A stretch of DNA of 64,000 nt from Ahrensia sp. R2A130 (GTDB taxonomy: Bacteria; Pseudomonadota; Alphaproteobacteria; Rhizobiales; Rhizobiaceae): positions 1-64,000 of the forward strand of contig NZ_AEEB01000016.1 in NCBI RefSeq assembly GCF_000179775.1, in the 5' to 3' direction. Position 1 is the stretch's first letter. The number at the start of each line of letters is the position of its first letter. The translations under genes and the position numbers were made by a program. Under the pieces are notes generated by a model, which searched no databases, was not told the DNA's origin, and worked only from the letters and a program-made list of their open reading frames with translations. Shown in pieces: positions 25,908 to 34,337 of this stretch.

Positions 25908-27036
25908 TCACTTTCGCCTCCAACGGCCAGCGCGGGCTGGCGTTTACCGCTTCTCCATAGCCCAAGCGGATCAACATTTGCACCGTGCCACCCTCGGCCG
26001 CCCACATGTCGTGCACTTGTTTGTAGAGCTGTGCCATTTCCGGATATTCCTGCAAAGCCTGGCTGTGAGGCTGCATGTCGATGCCTTCTGCCGTGCAAGC
26101 CAGATGAACCCGCACCCAATCTCGCCCAGCGCTGATCTGGTCTGAACGGCTGTTGCCGGACGACACCATCCACATGTGCGCCATCGCGGTGGCCGGTGGG
26201 CCTAAAATCGCATCACGTCCCTGTTCAAAGCCGGTCTGGCCGGGCAGTAGCATGTCGTCGCGCGACAGCATCCCTGCAGCAGAAAGCCCCTCCATCAACG
26301 GTCCTGTCAGGTCGATACCATCGGGATTGGCGATCACTTCTTTCGCACCGATCCGCATCACGTCGATGCTTTCCTTGTGAGTGCGGGCGGTCTCCATTTC
26401 GATTGTGGATGCTGCGATGGTCAACTCCCGCAACTTCGCAACTTCAGTAGGGTTATTCGTCCACCCGATGCGGTTTTTTCGTGCAGCGGCTGCGATTCTG
26501 GTCAGTGTCGAACCATTCACATCGCGCGTCGTGTCATAGACCTCTTTATTGGACCTGCGGTCGAGCACATAGGCGAAAAGCGGGTCCAGCTTTATTGATG
26601 CATCCGACGTGAAACGCGCGGTCGCAACGGGTCGTTCATCAAGCGCATCAGCATTGCTACCGTGTGAAAACAGATCGAGATCAACTCGGAAACCGTCCTG
26701 CGCCGCAGCCATCACCAGTAGTTCAAGAAAGCAGCCCAAACCGATGGTGATCTGCCGGTTGTTCGGGTCGGTATGCGGCAGCAAGCGGTTCGCATCGGCA
26801 TAAAGCGTCACCTCATCCGGTACGCTCAAATCGACCTTCCACGGCTGTTGATTGTGCGGATTTGGGGCGAGGATCGCATAGGATAGCGCCTTGCGCCGTG
26901 GCTCGGTGTAGTCAGAACCCGCCGCACGCCACGGGGCGGAGGCCTGAGCCGGGCTTCGCATGACGCGAACAGTTCCTGCGCCAGCTGCCAACACCACACC
27001 ACCGCCAACTATCGCTAAAAACCTGCGTCTGTTCAT
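25855..27036 (-). CDS. Tat-exported nitroreductase-family (Acg-like) oxidoreductase
   Basis: A 393-residue FMN-binding-type protein of the nitroreductase superfamily. It opens with a twin-arginine signal (NRRRFLAIVGGG) and hydrophobic core, pointing to periplasmic export with a bound cofactor. ILAPNPHNQQPWKV (about 55-68) matches the N-terminal nitroreductase FMN segment; the later halves fit the Acg-like double-module form. Natural substrate unknown. GGAGCG precedes the ATG at 27036. It is divergent from the large catabolic operon and upstream of marR. Confidence 0.8.
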   Translation of the reverse strand: MNRRRFLAIVGGGVVLAAGAGTVRVMRSPAQASAPWRAAGSDYTEPRRKALSYAILAPNPHNQQPWKVDLSVPDEVTLYADANRLLPHTDPNNRQITIGLGCFLELLVMAAAQDGFRVDLDLFSHGSNADALDERPVATARFTSDASIKLDPLFAYVLDRRSNKEVYDTTRDVNGSTLTRIAAAARKNRIGWTNNPTEVAKLRELTIAASTIEMETARTHKESIDVMRIGAKEVIANPDGIDLTGPLMEGLSAAGMLSRDDMLLPGQTGFEQGRDAILGPPATAMAHMWMVSSGNSRSDQISAGRDWVRVHLACTAEGIDMQPHSQALQEYPEMAQLYKQVHDMWAAEGGTVQMLIRLGYGEAVNASPRWPLEAKVIGEKSVKVGAPYRRATG

Positions 27037-27053
27037 GATCGCTCCATAAGTTA

Positions 27054-27079
27054 GATATCAAACTATATAGTTTGATATC
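27054..27079. promoter_or_regulatory. Perfect 26-bp palindrome, probable MarR operator
   Basis: GATATCAAACTAT (27054-27066) is followed at once by its exact reverse complement (27067-27079). It lies 18 bp upstream of the nitroreductase-marR start and 89 bp upstream of the first gene of the nine-gene plus-strand operon. AT-rich perfect palindromes of this kind are typical MarR sites, and a minus-strand -10-like TATAGT lies inside it. Confidence 0.8.
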
Positions 27080-27167
27080 GAGCAATAATTGCATTGTCAA
27101 ACGCCTTGCCATCGCTTGCATGCCGCGCCAGTGAAGATGCAGCACCGCACCAGCAGGAATAAGCGAC

Positions 27168-27713
27168 ATGAAGGGTTCGAGACCGGAGCAGGCCAAGCTC
27201 ACCAAGAACAACGACGCATCGAAAGTGGAAGAAACCCGCCGCGTTATCGAAGGCATGGTGGATGGTCTCAACGACCACCGCATCTGTGACATTGGCGAAT
27301 TCTTCGCCAAGGATTTCCGATGGATGGGCAATGCCGGCTGCGGTTACAAAGAAGGGCTGGAGGAATTCCAACAAGGCTGGCAGCAACCATTTCAAGACGC
27401 CTTTTCCGACAAGGTCTGCATAGATGAAGGCCGCTTGTACGATGGCGAATGGGCCGCCGCCTTCGGTCGGCAGGAAGCCACGCATTCCGGTGAGTTCATG
27501 GGCATCGCACCCACCGGCAAGAAGGTCGTGATCCGCTATATGGACTTCTGGAAAATTGCAGATGGCCGCATCACCGACAACTGGGTGATGGTCGATTTTC
27601 CATCCGTCATGCGCCAGCTGGGCGTCGACGCATTCAATGGCCATGGTTGGGAAAAGAAGACAGATAACCCCGTAGCTCATCTGCGCCCGGACCAACTGCC
27701 GTGGCACCGATAA
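27168..27713 (+). CDS. Single-domain SnoaL/NTF2-fold protein
   Basis: A 181-residue SnoaL-like protein. Its core carries FRWMGNAGCGYKEGLEEFQQ...PF (50-75), a variant of the WYGP-GIG-RG-HQ-PF motif of the longer paralogues, and IRYMDFWKIADGRITDNW then MVDFPSVMRQLGVD at the end. A good AGGAA precedes the ATG. It is the first gene after the palindromic operator and heads the catabolic operon. Probable small-molecule lyase, isomerase or cyclase; no reaction can be assigned. Confidence 0.8.
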   Translation: MKGSRPEQAKLTKNNDASKVEETRRVIEGMVDGLNDHRICDIGEFFAKDFRWMGNAGCGYKEGLEEFQQGWQQPFQDAFSDKVCIDEGRLYDGEWAAAFGRQEATHSGEFMGIAPTGKKVVIRYMDFWKIADGRITDNWVMVDFPSVMRQLGVDAFNGHGWEKKTDNPVAHLRPDQLPWHR

Positions 27714-27770
27714 AGCCTTCGATAACTGCAGTGCCGAACGGGTCTTGCACGGGGCAGTGACCGCGATAGT

Positions 27771-27805
27771 GTCTGGCCTACACGCTGAATCGCCCGAGGC
27801 CAGAC
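27771..27805 (+). promoter_or_regulatory. Hairpin covering the ribosome-binding site of the HisD-like gene
   Basis: GTCTGGCC (27771-27778) pairs perfectly with GGCCAGAC (27798-27805), ending one base before the ATG at 27807. The 3' arm takes in half of the GAGG site (27796-27799). It could dampen translation or act as a partial terminator or processing site within the operon. Confidence 0.5.
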
Positions 27806-27806
27806 C

Positions 27807-29129
27807 ATGACAATTCGCCACCTGAAAACCGCACGTTCCGAAGAAGACCGCCGTGATGATGACGCCAAGGTGCGTGCATCCGTCGAGACGATTTTGAAGG
27901 ACATCGAAACCCGTGGCGATGCGGCGGTGCGCGAACTATCTGAGAAATTCGACAATTACTCGCCAGAAAATTTCCGTCTGTCGGACAGCGAAATCGAAGC
28001 AGCCATGCAGAAAGTTTCGACGCGCGATATGGATGATATCCGCTTCGCGCAGAAGCAAATCCGCACATTCGCGCAAGCCCAGCGCGCGTCGATGACGGAT
28101 ATCGAAATCGAGACGATGCCAGGCGTCATTCTTGGCCACAAGAATATCCCCGTACAGTCGGTCGGCTGCTACGTGCCCGGCGGGAAATTTCCCATGGTCG
28201 CCTCAGCGCACATGTCGGTGTTGACCGCCAATGTTGCAGGCGTTCCGCGTATCGTGGCGTCCGCACCACCGCAGAACGGTGAGCCGCACCCTGCCATTGT
28301 CGCTGCCATGAAGATGGGCGGCGCGCACGAAATTTACGTCATGGGTGGCATTCAGGCTGTCGGTTCCATGGCCATCGGCACTGAAACCATCGAGCCGGTT
28401 CACATGTTGGTCGGCCCCGGTAACGCTTTCGTCGCAGAAGCCAAGCGTCAGCTTTTTGGCCGCGTCGGTATCGACCTGTTCGCTGGCCCGACGGAAACCA
28501 TGGTGATCGCAGACGAGACAGTCGATGCTGAAATCTGCGCCACGGACCTGCTGGGGCAGGCGGAACATGGCTACAACTCGCCCGCCGTGCTGCTGACCAA
28601 TTCTGAGAAACTCGCCCGCGAAACGATGGACGAAATCACCCGCCTGCTGGAAATTCTACCCACCCGCGACACCGCATCGAAAAGCTGGGAAGACTATGGC
28701 GAGATCATCGTCTGCGACACCTATGACGAGATGCTTCAGGTCGCCGATGATATCGCTTCAGAGCATGTGCAGGTGATGACGGATCGCGACGACTGGCTCC
28801 TCGATAACATGACGAGCTACGGCGCACTCTTCCTTGGCCCACGCACCAACGTTGCCAACGGCGACAAGGTGATCGGTACAAACCACACGTTGCCGACGAA
28901 GAAGGCCGGTCGCTACACCGGCGGCCTGTGGGTGGGCAAATTCCTGAAGACGCATTCTTATCAGAAAATTACCACCGATGAGGCTGCGACCGAAATCGGC
29001 GAGTACGGGTCGCGCCTGTGCATGTTGGAAGGTTTTGTTGGGCACGCCGAACAGTGCAACGTCCGTGTGCGCCGTTATGGTGGTCGTAACGTGCCTTATG
29101 GTGCCAAGGCGGAGCCGGTGAACAGATGA
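27807..29129 (+). CDS. Histidinol-dehydrogenase-family alcohol dehydrogenase
   Basis: Zinc- and NAD-dependent dehydrogenase of the HisD fold, 440 residues, able in this family to oxidise a primary alcohol through the aldehyde to an acid. The catalytic set is intact: Gln/His in GQAEHG (Q251, H254), Glu/His in ASEHVQV (E319, H320), Asp in [10 protein letters not shown] (D353) and His in VGHAEQ (H413). The setting in a catabolic operon, without other his genes, and the GCYVPGG segment point to the HpsN-like (sulfopropanediol dehydrogenase) branch rather than histidine synthesis. The substrate is unknown. Confidence 0.85.
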   Translation: MTIRHLKTARSEEDRRDDDAKVRASVETILKDIETRGDAAVRELSEKFDNYSPENFRLSDSEIEAAMQKVSTRDMDDIRFAQKQIRTFAQAQRASMTDIEIETMPGVILGHKNIPVQSVGCYVPGGKFPMVASAHMSVLTANVAGVPRIVASAPPQNGEPHPAIVAAMKMGGAHEIYVMGGIQAVGSMAIGTETIEPVHMLVGPGNAFVAEAKRQLFGRVGIDLFAGPTETMVIADETVDAEICATDLLGQAEHGYNSPAVLLTNSEKLARETMDEITRLLEILPTRDTASKSWEDYGEIIVCDTYDEMLQVADDIASEHVQVMTDRDDWLLDNMTSYGALFLGPRTNVANGDKVIGTNHTLPTKKAGRYTGGLWVGKFLKTHSYQKITTDEAATEIGEYGSRLCMLEGFVGHAEQCNVRVRRYGGRNVPYGAKAEPVNR

Positions 29130-29157
29130 GTGCGGAACCCCTTACAGACGCAGCGGA

Positions 29158-30201
29158 ATGAGCGCCGTCGATGCGGCTCGGCAGCTTTTAGAGCCGCTTA
29201 CGGCTGCGCTCTACGACTTCGAAACCGACGCTACCAAAGATGCGATCCTCGCCACCTTCGCAGATGATGCGCTGCTACGGCTTTGCCACCCGCTGACCCA
29301 CGGCCATGATGGTGTGACCGAAGGCGGGCAGGGCTATTGGAACCGCGCGATTAAGCCTCTCGCTGCAGCCATGCCGGATATGGAACGGCGCGTCTGGATT
29401 TCTATCGCGGGCGAGGCTGAAGGTGGCGATATTTGGGTCGGCCACGCGGGCCACTATGTTGTGACGTTCAATCAACCCTTCCTCGATATTCCGCCAACCG
29501 GCCATCTCGCCCATATGCGTTTCCATGAATTTTTTCGCGTGGTGGATGGCAAGGTCGTCGAAACCCAGATGATCTGGGACATTCCCGAATTGATGATGCA
29601 GGCATGCTGCTGGCCCATGTCGCCGAGCCTTGGTCGTGACTGGTGCGTACCGGCTCCGGCAACGCAGGATGGTATCGCTACCAGTCCCTATGATGCGGTG
29701 AAGGGTGGGCAGACATGCGCTTTCATCGTGGAAATGCTGGAAGCGATGGTGCGCCATCCGTCGAAAGGTGGACCCGAAGTTATGGAATTGGAGCGCTTTT
29801 GGTCGCCCCGCATGAATTGGTACGGCCCCACCGGCATCGGTACCGGTCGTGGTATCGAGGGCTTCCGTGAGTGGCATCAGATACCATTCCTCGCCGCGAT
29901 GCCGGACCGTGGGCAGAAGCCTGGCGACACCGCTCACCATTTTTTTGGCGAGGGCGATTATGCCGCCGTCACCGGCTGGCCCAACATGGCGCAGACCTTG
30001 AGTGATGATGGCTGGCTGGGCATCGCACCGGCAGGTCAGTGGCTCGAACTTCGCTCGCTCGATTTCTGGAGGCTGGAGGGCGAGGGTGAGGCCCGGCGCA
30101 TCCGCGAAAACTGGGTGATGGTCGATCTGCTGGACATGTACCGCCAGCTGAACGTCGACGTGCTGGCAAGAATGCGCCAACTCACTAGCGCACGACGCTG
30201 A
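29158..30201 (+). CDS. Tandem SnoaL/NTF2-fold protein
   Basis: A 347-residue two-domain SnoaL-like protein (about 1-165 and 185-347), paralogous over its whole length to the one encoded at 19657-20799. The C-domain has WYGPTGIGTGRG...WHQIPF (221-244), LRSLDFWRLEG and ENWVMVDLLDMYRQLNVDV. The ATG at 29158 overlaps the TGA of an 11-codon frame (29126-29161) that itself begins on the HisD-like stop, so translation is probably coupled. The role is unknown; hydration, cyclisation or elimination on the pathway intermediate is plausible. Confidence 0.8.
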   Translation: MSAVDAARQLLEPLTAALYDFETDATKDAILATFADDALLRLCHPLTHGHDGVTEGGQGYWNRAIKPLAAAMPDMERRVWISIAGEAEGGDIWVGHAGHYVVTFNQPFLDIPPTGHLAHMRFHEFFRVVDGKVVETQMIWDIPELMMQACCWPMSPSLGRDWCVPAPATQDGIATSPYDAVKGGQTCAFIVEMLEAMVRHPSKGGPEVMELERFWSPRMNWYGPTGIGTGRGIEGFREWHQIPFLAAMPDRGQKPGDTAHHFFGEGDYAAVTGWPNMAQTLSDDGWLGIAPAGQWLELRSLDFWRLEGEGEARRIRENWVMVDLLDMYRQLNVDVLARMRQLTSARR

Positions 30202-30223
30202 TCGCGCGGGGAGGCGCATAAAT

Positions 30224-30901
30224 ATGGCAACCACACGCAAAGCGGGCAGCTACACAGGGCTGGAAGAATTGGGCCGCGTGCGCCTGTCGCGGCATTTCTA
30301 CATGCGAAATTTCCTCTATTCGGAAATCGCCAATTTTCATGCCCGCCAGAACATGCCTGACGATCCGAAGCTTGCCATCGCGGCAGGCAGTGCGTTTTCC
30401 CAAAATCTACTCGACCCGCTGGTGGACACGTTCGGCCCTATCGAAATTCGTTCCGGTTTCCGCTCCTGCGACCTGAATCATTTTGGTGCAACGGAAGTGA
30501 CCCCGCAAAAATGCTCCGCTAACCCCGCCAATTACGCAGGCCATATCTGGGACAGGCGCGATGAAAATGGCCATATGGGTGCAACAGTAACCATCGTCAT
30601 TCCGTGGTTTGCCGACCAGTTCAATGCGGGCCGCGACTGGCGCGATCTCGCGTGGTGGATGAACGATCATCTCGACCATGCAGGGCTGTATTTCTTCCCG
30701 AAGAATGCCGCCTTCAATTTGAGTTGGCATGAAGCGCGGGGCAAATCGATCATCTCCTACGCCAAGCCGAAAGGCACGTTGTTGAAGGAAGGCGAAACAC
30801 CTGCGGAAGACCTCGCCACCCGCCAAAAACGCTATGCAGACTTCCCGTCATTTCGTGGTATCGCCTACCCCACCACCCCCGATACTTGGCAGCCATCATG
30901 A
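30224..30901 (+). CDS. Peptidase M15-like (D-Ala-D-Ala carboxypeptidase fold) protein of unknown role
   Basis: A 225-residue soluble protein without signal peptide. IEIRSGFRS (73-81) matches the RSGYRS segment of M15/hedgehog-type zinc peptidases, GHMGATVTI (116-124) occupies the place of the SxHxxGxAxD metal motif but lacks the aspartate, and NLSWHEA (165-171) matches the terminal WH ligand. Zinc peptidase activity therefore looks doubtful. It is translationally coupled to the next SDR gene (ATGA). Its steady presence in this operon type would have to be checked. The family call is tentative. Confidence 0.6.
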   Translation: MATTRKAGSYTGLEELGRVRLSRHFYMRNFLYSEIANFHARQNMPDDPKLAIAAGSAFSQNLLDPLVDTFGPIEIRSGFRSCDLNHFGATEVTPQKCSANPANYAGHIWDRRDENGHMGATVTIVIPWFADQFNAGRDWRDLAWWMNDHLDHAGLYFFPKNAAFNLSWHEARGKSIISYAKPKGTLLKEGETPAEDLATRQKRYADFPSFRGIAYPTTPDTWQPS

Positions 30902-31665
30902 CCGCTCTTCCCCGCACGCCTTCCTTCCGTCTCGACGGAAAACGCGCGCTGGTGACAGGCGCGTCGTCCGGCATCGGATTGGGCGGCGCGATGGCGCTGG
31001 CGGAGGCCGGCGCCCATGTCGTCATGGCCGCCCGCAATCTGGAGCGCACGCAGGGCGTGGTGGATGAAGTTCGCGCTGCCGGATTTTCTGCTGAAGCCAT
31101 CGCAATGGATGTCGGTGATCTTGATGATGCCCGCGCAAAAATCGCCGAACACGGCCCTTTCGACGTGCTTTTCAACAATGCAGGCACCAACGACCCGACG
31201 CCCTATCTCGACGTGGACGAAGCCAATTACGATATGATCGCCGACTTGAATTTGAAAGCGGCATTCTTCATCGCGCAGGCTGTCGCGAAGGGCATGAAAG
31301 CTACTGATATCAAAGGCTCGATTATCCACACCTCCAGCCAGATGGGCCATGTGGGTGGCATCGATCGTTCGGTCTATTGCGGTACGAAATTCGGTATCGA
31401 AGGTGTCACCCGTGCATCGGCCATCGAGTTGGCGGAGTTCGGCATCCGCGTGAACACCATCTGCCCCACCTTCATCCGCACGCCGATGACACAGTCCACT
31501 TTCGACAACCCGGAGCGCGTGGCGTGGCTGGAAGAGAAGATCAAACTGGGCCGCGTCGGCGAAATCGAAGATATCATGGGTTCTGTGCTTTTCCTTGCAT
31601 CAGACGCATCATCTCTCATCACCGGCACGTCCATCATCATCGATGGCGGCTGGACCGCAGATTAA
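30898..31665 (+). CDS. SDR-family dehydrogenase/reductase
   Basis: Classical SDR of 255 residues. TGASSGIG (20-27), NNAG (93-96), Ser in HTSSQMG (S146 or S147) and Y160-x3-K164. Overall it resembles gluconate 5-dehydrogenase and other keto-polyol reductases. The ATG at 30898 overlaps the preceding stop. It is the second SDR of the island and differs clearly from the XylB-like one, so the two probably act at different carbons. Confidence 0.88.
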   Translation: MTALPRTPSFRLDGKRALVTGASSGIGLGGAMALAEAGAHVVMAARNLERTQGVVDEVRAAGFSAEAIAMDVGDLDDARAKIAEHGPFDVLFNNAGTNDPTPYLDVDEANYDMIADLNLKAAFFIAQAVAKGMKATDIKGSIIHTSSQMGHVGGIDRSVYCGTKFGIEGVTRASAIELAEFGIRVNTICPTFIRTPMTQSTFDNPERVAWLEEKIKLGRVGEIEDIMGSVLFLASDASSLITGTSIIIDGGWTAD

Positions 31666-31692
31666 TTCAAGATACGAAACAGGACTAAGATT

Positions 31693-32694
31693 ATGGCCAT
31701 GCAAGGCTTCTCCCAACGCTGGAAAGACTTTCCCGACTACATCATCGGGGTGACCCGCGAGATTTGGGAGCACCGCGGCGTCGGCACGCTGAACCACACC
31801 TATGCGTCGGACATTCCGGTGCGTTCACCGATGGGTATCCAACGCGGCAACCAGCAGGTCATCGCCTCCACAATGGCGACGATCAACGAGTTTCCCGATC
31901 GTGAATTGTTTGGTGAAGATGTGATCTGGTGCGGCACGCCGGAGACGCATCTGCTGTCATCCCACCGCCTCATCACCACCGCCACCCACACACGTGACGG
32001 TCAGTTCGGGCCAGCCACAGGCAAGCGTTTTACCGTCCGCGTGATTGCCGATTGCGCCGCTAAGAATGACATTATCGACGACGAATGGTTGGTGCGCGAC
32101 TATGGCGGCATCGTGCGCCAGTTGGGCATGGAGCCGAAGAGCTACGCCCAAGGGCTGATTGATATCGAAGGCGGGCCGGAAAACGCGCCGGTGCCTTATC
32201 TGCCGGAAAACGATATCGAAGGTCCGTATAATGGCACGGGCAACGATAACGAATGGGGCACCCGCTACGCCGACACACTGACCGCCATCATGGCGAAAGA
32301 ATTCCATATCATTCCAGACCGCTACGACCGCGCGATCTGCACGGAATATGCAGGTGGCGAAAGCGGCCTGTCATGGGGTGCCGTGGACGGTTTCTGGGTC
32401 GGTTTGCGCTCATCATTCCCCAATGCGGAATTCAAAATTCGCCACACGATCGGTATGGATGGCGACATGTTGCCCCCCCGCGCCGCCGTGCGTTGGTCGC
32501 TCGACGGATTGCATGAAGGCTGGGGCACGTTCGGCGAACCCACCGGCGCCCGCGTACACGTCTTCGGCATGTGTCATGCGGAATACGGCCCGTTCCTGAA
32601 CGCCGATACGCAACAACCCGCCACCATCCGACGCGAAACCGCGCTCTATGATGAGATCGCGATCTGGAAGCAGATCCTGATGCAGGCGGGCTGA
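31693..32694 (+). CDS. Tandem SnoaL/NTF2-fold protein, divergent
   Basis: A 333-residue protein with two SnoaL-like halves (about 15-155 and 180-333). The first ends with DDEWLVRDYGGIVRQLGME (129-147), close to the C-terminal signature of its paralogues. The second contains ESGLSWGAVDGFW and MLPPRAAVRWSLDGLHEGWG. The WYGP-GIG-RG motif is not kept, so this is the most diverged of the four SnoaL-type proteins in the island. Function unknown. It lies 27 bp after the SDR gene. Confidence 0.75.
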   Translation: MAMQGFSQRWKDFPDYIIGVTREIWEHRGVGTLNHTYASDIPVRSPMGIQRGNQQVIASTMATINEFPDRELFGEDVIWCGTPETHLLSSHRLITTATHTRDGQFGPATGKRFTVRVIADCAAKNDIIDDEWLVRDYGGIVRQLGMEPKSYAQGLIDIEGGPENAPVPYLPENDIEGPYNGTGNDNEWGTRYADTLTAIMAKEFHIIPDRYDRAICTEYAGGESGLSWGAVDGFWVGLRSSFPNAEFKIRHTIGMDGDMLPPRAAVRWSLDGLHEGWGTFGEPTGARVHVFGMCHAEYGPFLNADTQQPATIRRETALYDEIAIWKQILMQAG

Positions 32695-32697
32695 CCC

Positions 32698-33327
32698 ATG
32701 GACAGCTTCGCCGACCTCATGTTCACCGATGCGGTGGCCGTTCATCAAAAAGCGGACGGTTCCTACGACCGCTTCCAGAAGATGTACGCCAATCGTTTCA
32801 AGGGTGATCTTGGTGAAGACGAACGCACATTCATTGAGAGCCGGACATCATTTTATATAGCCAGCCACAACGCTGACGGTTGGCCCTATGTGCAACACCG
32901 CGGCGGACCGGTTGGCTTCCTGAAGGTCATCGGGCCCACGCGCTTGGGCTTTGCCGATTACGCAGGAAACCACCAGTTCGTAACGCAGGGAAACTTGGAC
33001 GATGACAATCGCGTGTCGCTGTTCATGATGGATTACCCACGCAAGGCTCGCCTCAAAATGCTGGGCCACGCAACGATGATCGCAGCCAGTGATGACACAG
33101 GACTAGCGGCTCAACTGGCCACTGAAGATGGGCCTGAACCGGAACGCCTGGTCACCATCGACATCGCTGCGATGGATTGGAACTGCCCAAAGTATATCGA
33201 GCCGCGCTTCACCGAAGCTGAAATCGCCGCCATGCTCGGTCCACGCATCAAGGCGTTGGAAGAGCGCAACGTGGAGTTGGAAGCCGAACTCGCACACTAT
33301 CGAAAACAATCAGGATCGACCCAATGA
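32698..33327 (+). CDS. Pyridoxamine 5'-phosphate oxidase-family flavin-binding protein
   Basis: A 209-residue protein of the PNPOx-like FMN split-barrel fold, with FIESRTSFYIASHNADGWPY, QHRGGPVGFLKV and NHQFVTQGN segments typical of the broad family, not the vitamin B6 enzyme itself. The last 30 residues (IKALEERNVELEAELAHY) are a predicted coiled coil and may mediate oligomerisation. It could be a flavin reductase or an FMN/F420/haem-binding oxidoreductase. It begins 3 bp after the preceding stop and overlaps the cupin gene. Confidence 0.8.
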   Translation: MDSFADLMFTDAVAVHQKADGSYDRFQKMYANRFKGDLGEDERTFIESRTSFYIASHNADGWPYVQHRGGPVGFLKVIGPTRLGFADYAGNHQFVTQGNLDDDNRVSLFMMDYPRKARLKMLGHATMIAASDDTGLAAQLATEDGPEPERLVTIDIAAMDWNCPKYIEPRFTEAEIAAMLGPRIKALEERNVELEAELAHYRKQSGSTQ

Positions 33328-34304
33328 CCGCCGTTATCACTGTCGCTGAAATGGAAGCCCGCATCGTTCGCTACGGCGCGTTGCAGCCCTGCAAGACCGC
33401 CTTCATCGACGCTCACACGCCGGGCAGCGATCAGAAGGAAAATTTCACGATCATCGGTGGTGGTGTGTCGGAATCACCGGATCAGCACGTTCATATCGGC
33501 ATTCCGCACGGCTTCAATATCGGCGCTGCGGGCCAGCCGCCCAAATGCCGCAACTCTATGCACAGCCACCGCACTGCTGAGTGTTTTTGGGTGCTATCGG
33601 GCCGTTGGCGTTTTTTCTGGGGTCGCCACGGCACGGCGGGCGAAGTGTTTTTGGAGCAGGGCGACATCATCAACATCCCCACCGGTATTTTCCGCGGCTT
33701 TGAAAATGTCGGCACCGACTACGCTATGGTGATGGCAATCCTTGGCGGCGATGATGCCGGCGGTGGCGTCATCTGGGCGCCGCACGTCATCGAAGACGCG
33801 CAGGCCCACGGTCTTGTTTTGGCGGAAACCGGCAAGCTCTACGATACCAAGAAGGGGCAGGCACTGCCCGATGGCGTGAAACCCATGCCGCTGCTCACCG
33901 AAGACGAATTGGCTGGCTACCCCGAAATGTCTCCGATGCAGATCGTGGGTCAGGGCGTGCGCCGATATAACGATCTCGTGGCGTTGGCGAAAGACAAGCC
34001 GGTAAAAGTAATCGGCGAACGCGGTATGATCCGTGATCGCCCGGGCTTCGACGTTGATCTCGTCACGCGCTCATCGGCAACCGAAGAAATGCACAGTCAC
34101 GACCGCGCATCGGTGTTGATGCCCATTCGTGGTCATTGGAAGTTAATCTGGAAGGGCGGTGAGGCCTTGCTCGATCCGGGCGATACCGCGTCCGTTCCGG
34201 CTGGTCTGTCGCACACCGCAGTGCCCGCCATGAGCGGTGAGGCCGCCCTTTACCACATCATCGCAACCGACGATCCCGCCGGCCCAAGCACGATGGGCCA
34301 ATAG
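33324..34304 (+). CDS. Two-domain cupin (bicupin)
   Basis: A 326-residue bicupin. The first domain has NSMHSHRTAECFWVLSG (H80, H82) and the second EEMHSHDRASVLMPIRGHW (H257, H259), both with the two histidines and acidic residue of cupin motif 1, so two metal sites are possible. Bicupins include dioxygenases, decarboxylases and sugar isomerases. The ATG overlaps the upstream stop. As the eighth gene of the operon it probably opens or rearranges a pathway intermediate. Confidence 0.82.
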   Translation: MTAVITVAEMEARIVRYGALQPCKTAFIDAHTPGSDQKENFTIIGGGVSESPDQHVHIGIPHGFNIGAAGQPPKCRNSMHSHRTAECFWVLSGRWRFFWGRHGTAGEVFLEQGDIINIPTGIFRGFENVGTDYAMVMAILGGDDAGGGVIWAPHVIEDAQAHGLVLAETGKLYDTKKGQALPDGVKPMPLLTEDELAGYPEMSPMQIVGQGVRRYNDLVALAKDKPVKVIGERGMIRDRPGFDVDLVTRSSATEEMHSHDRASVLMPIRGHWKLIWKGGEALLDPGDTASVPAGLSHTAVPAMSGEAALYHIIATDDPAGPSTMGQ

Positions 34305-34337
34305 GTTCATTCCGCGTAAAAATTGAAGGCAAATTCC

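Noticed and set aside
27807-29129. Histidine-biosynthesis hisD
   Set aside because: The fold and zinc ligands match HisD, but the gene lies in a catabolic operon without other his genes and shows GCYVPGG-type features of the HpsN-like branch. I kept a broader family call.
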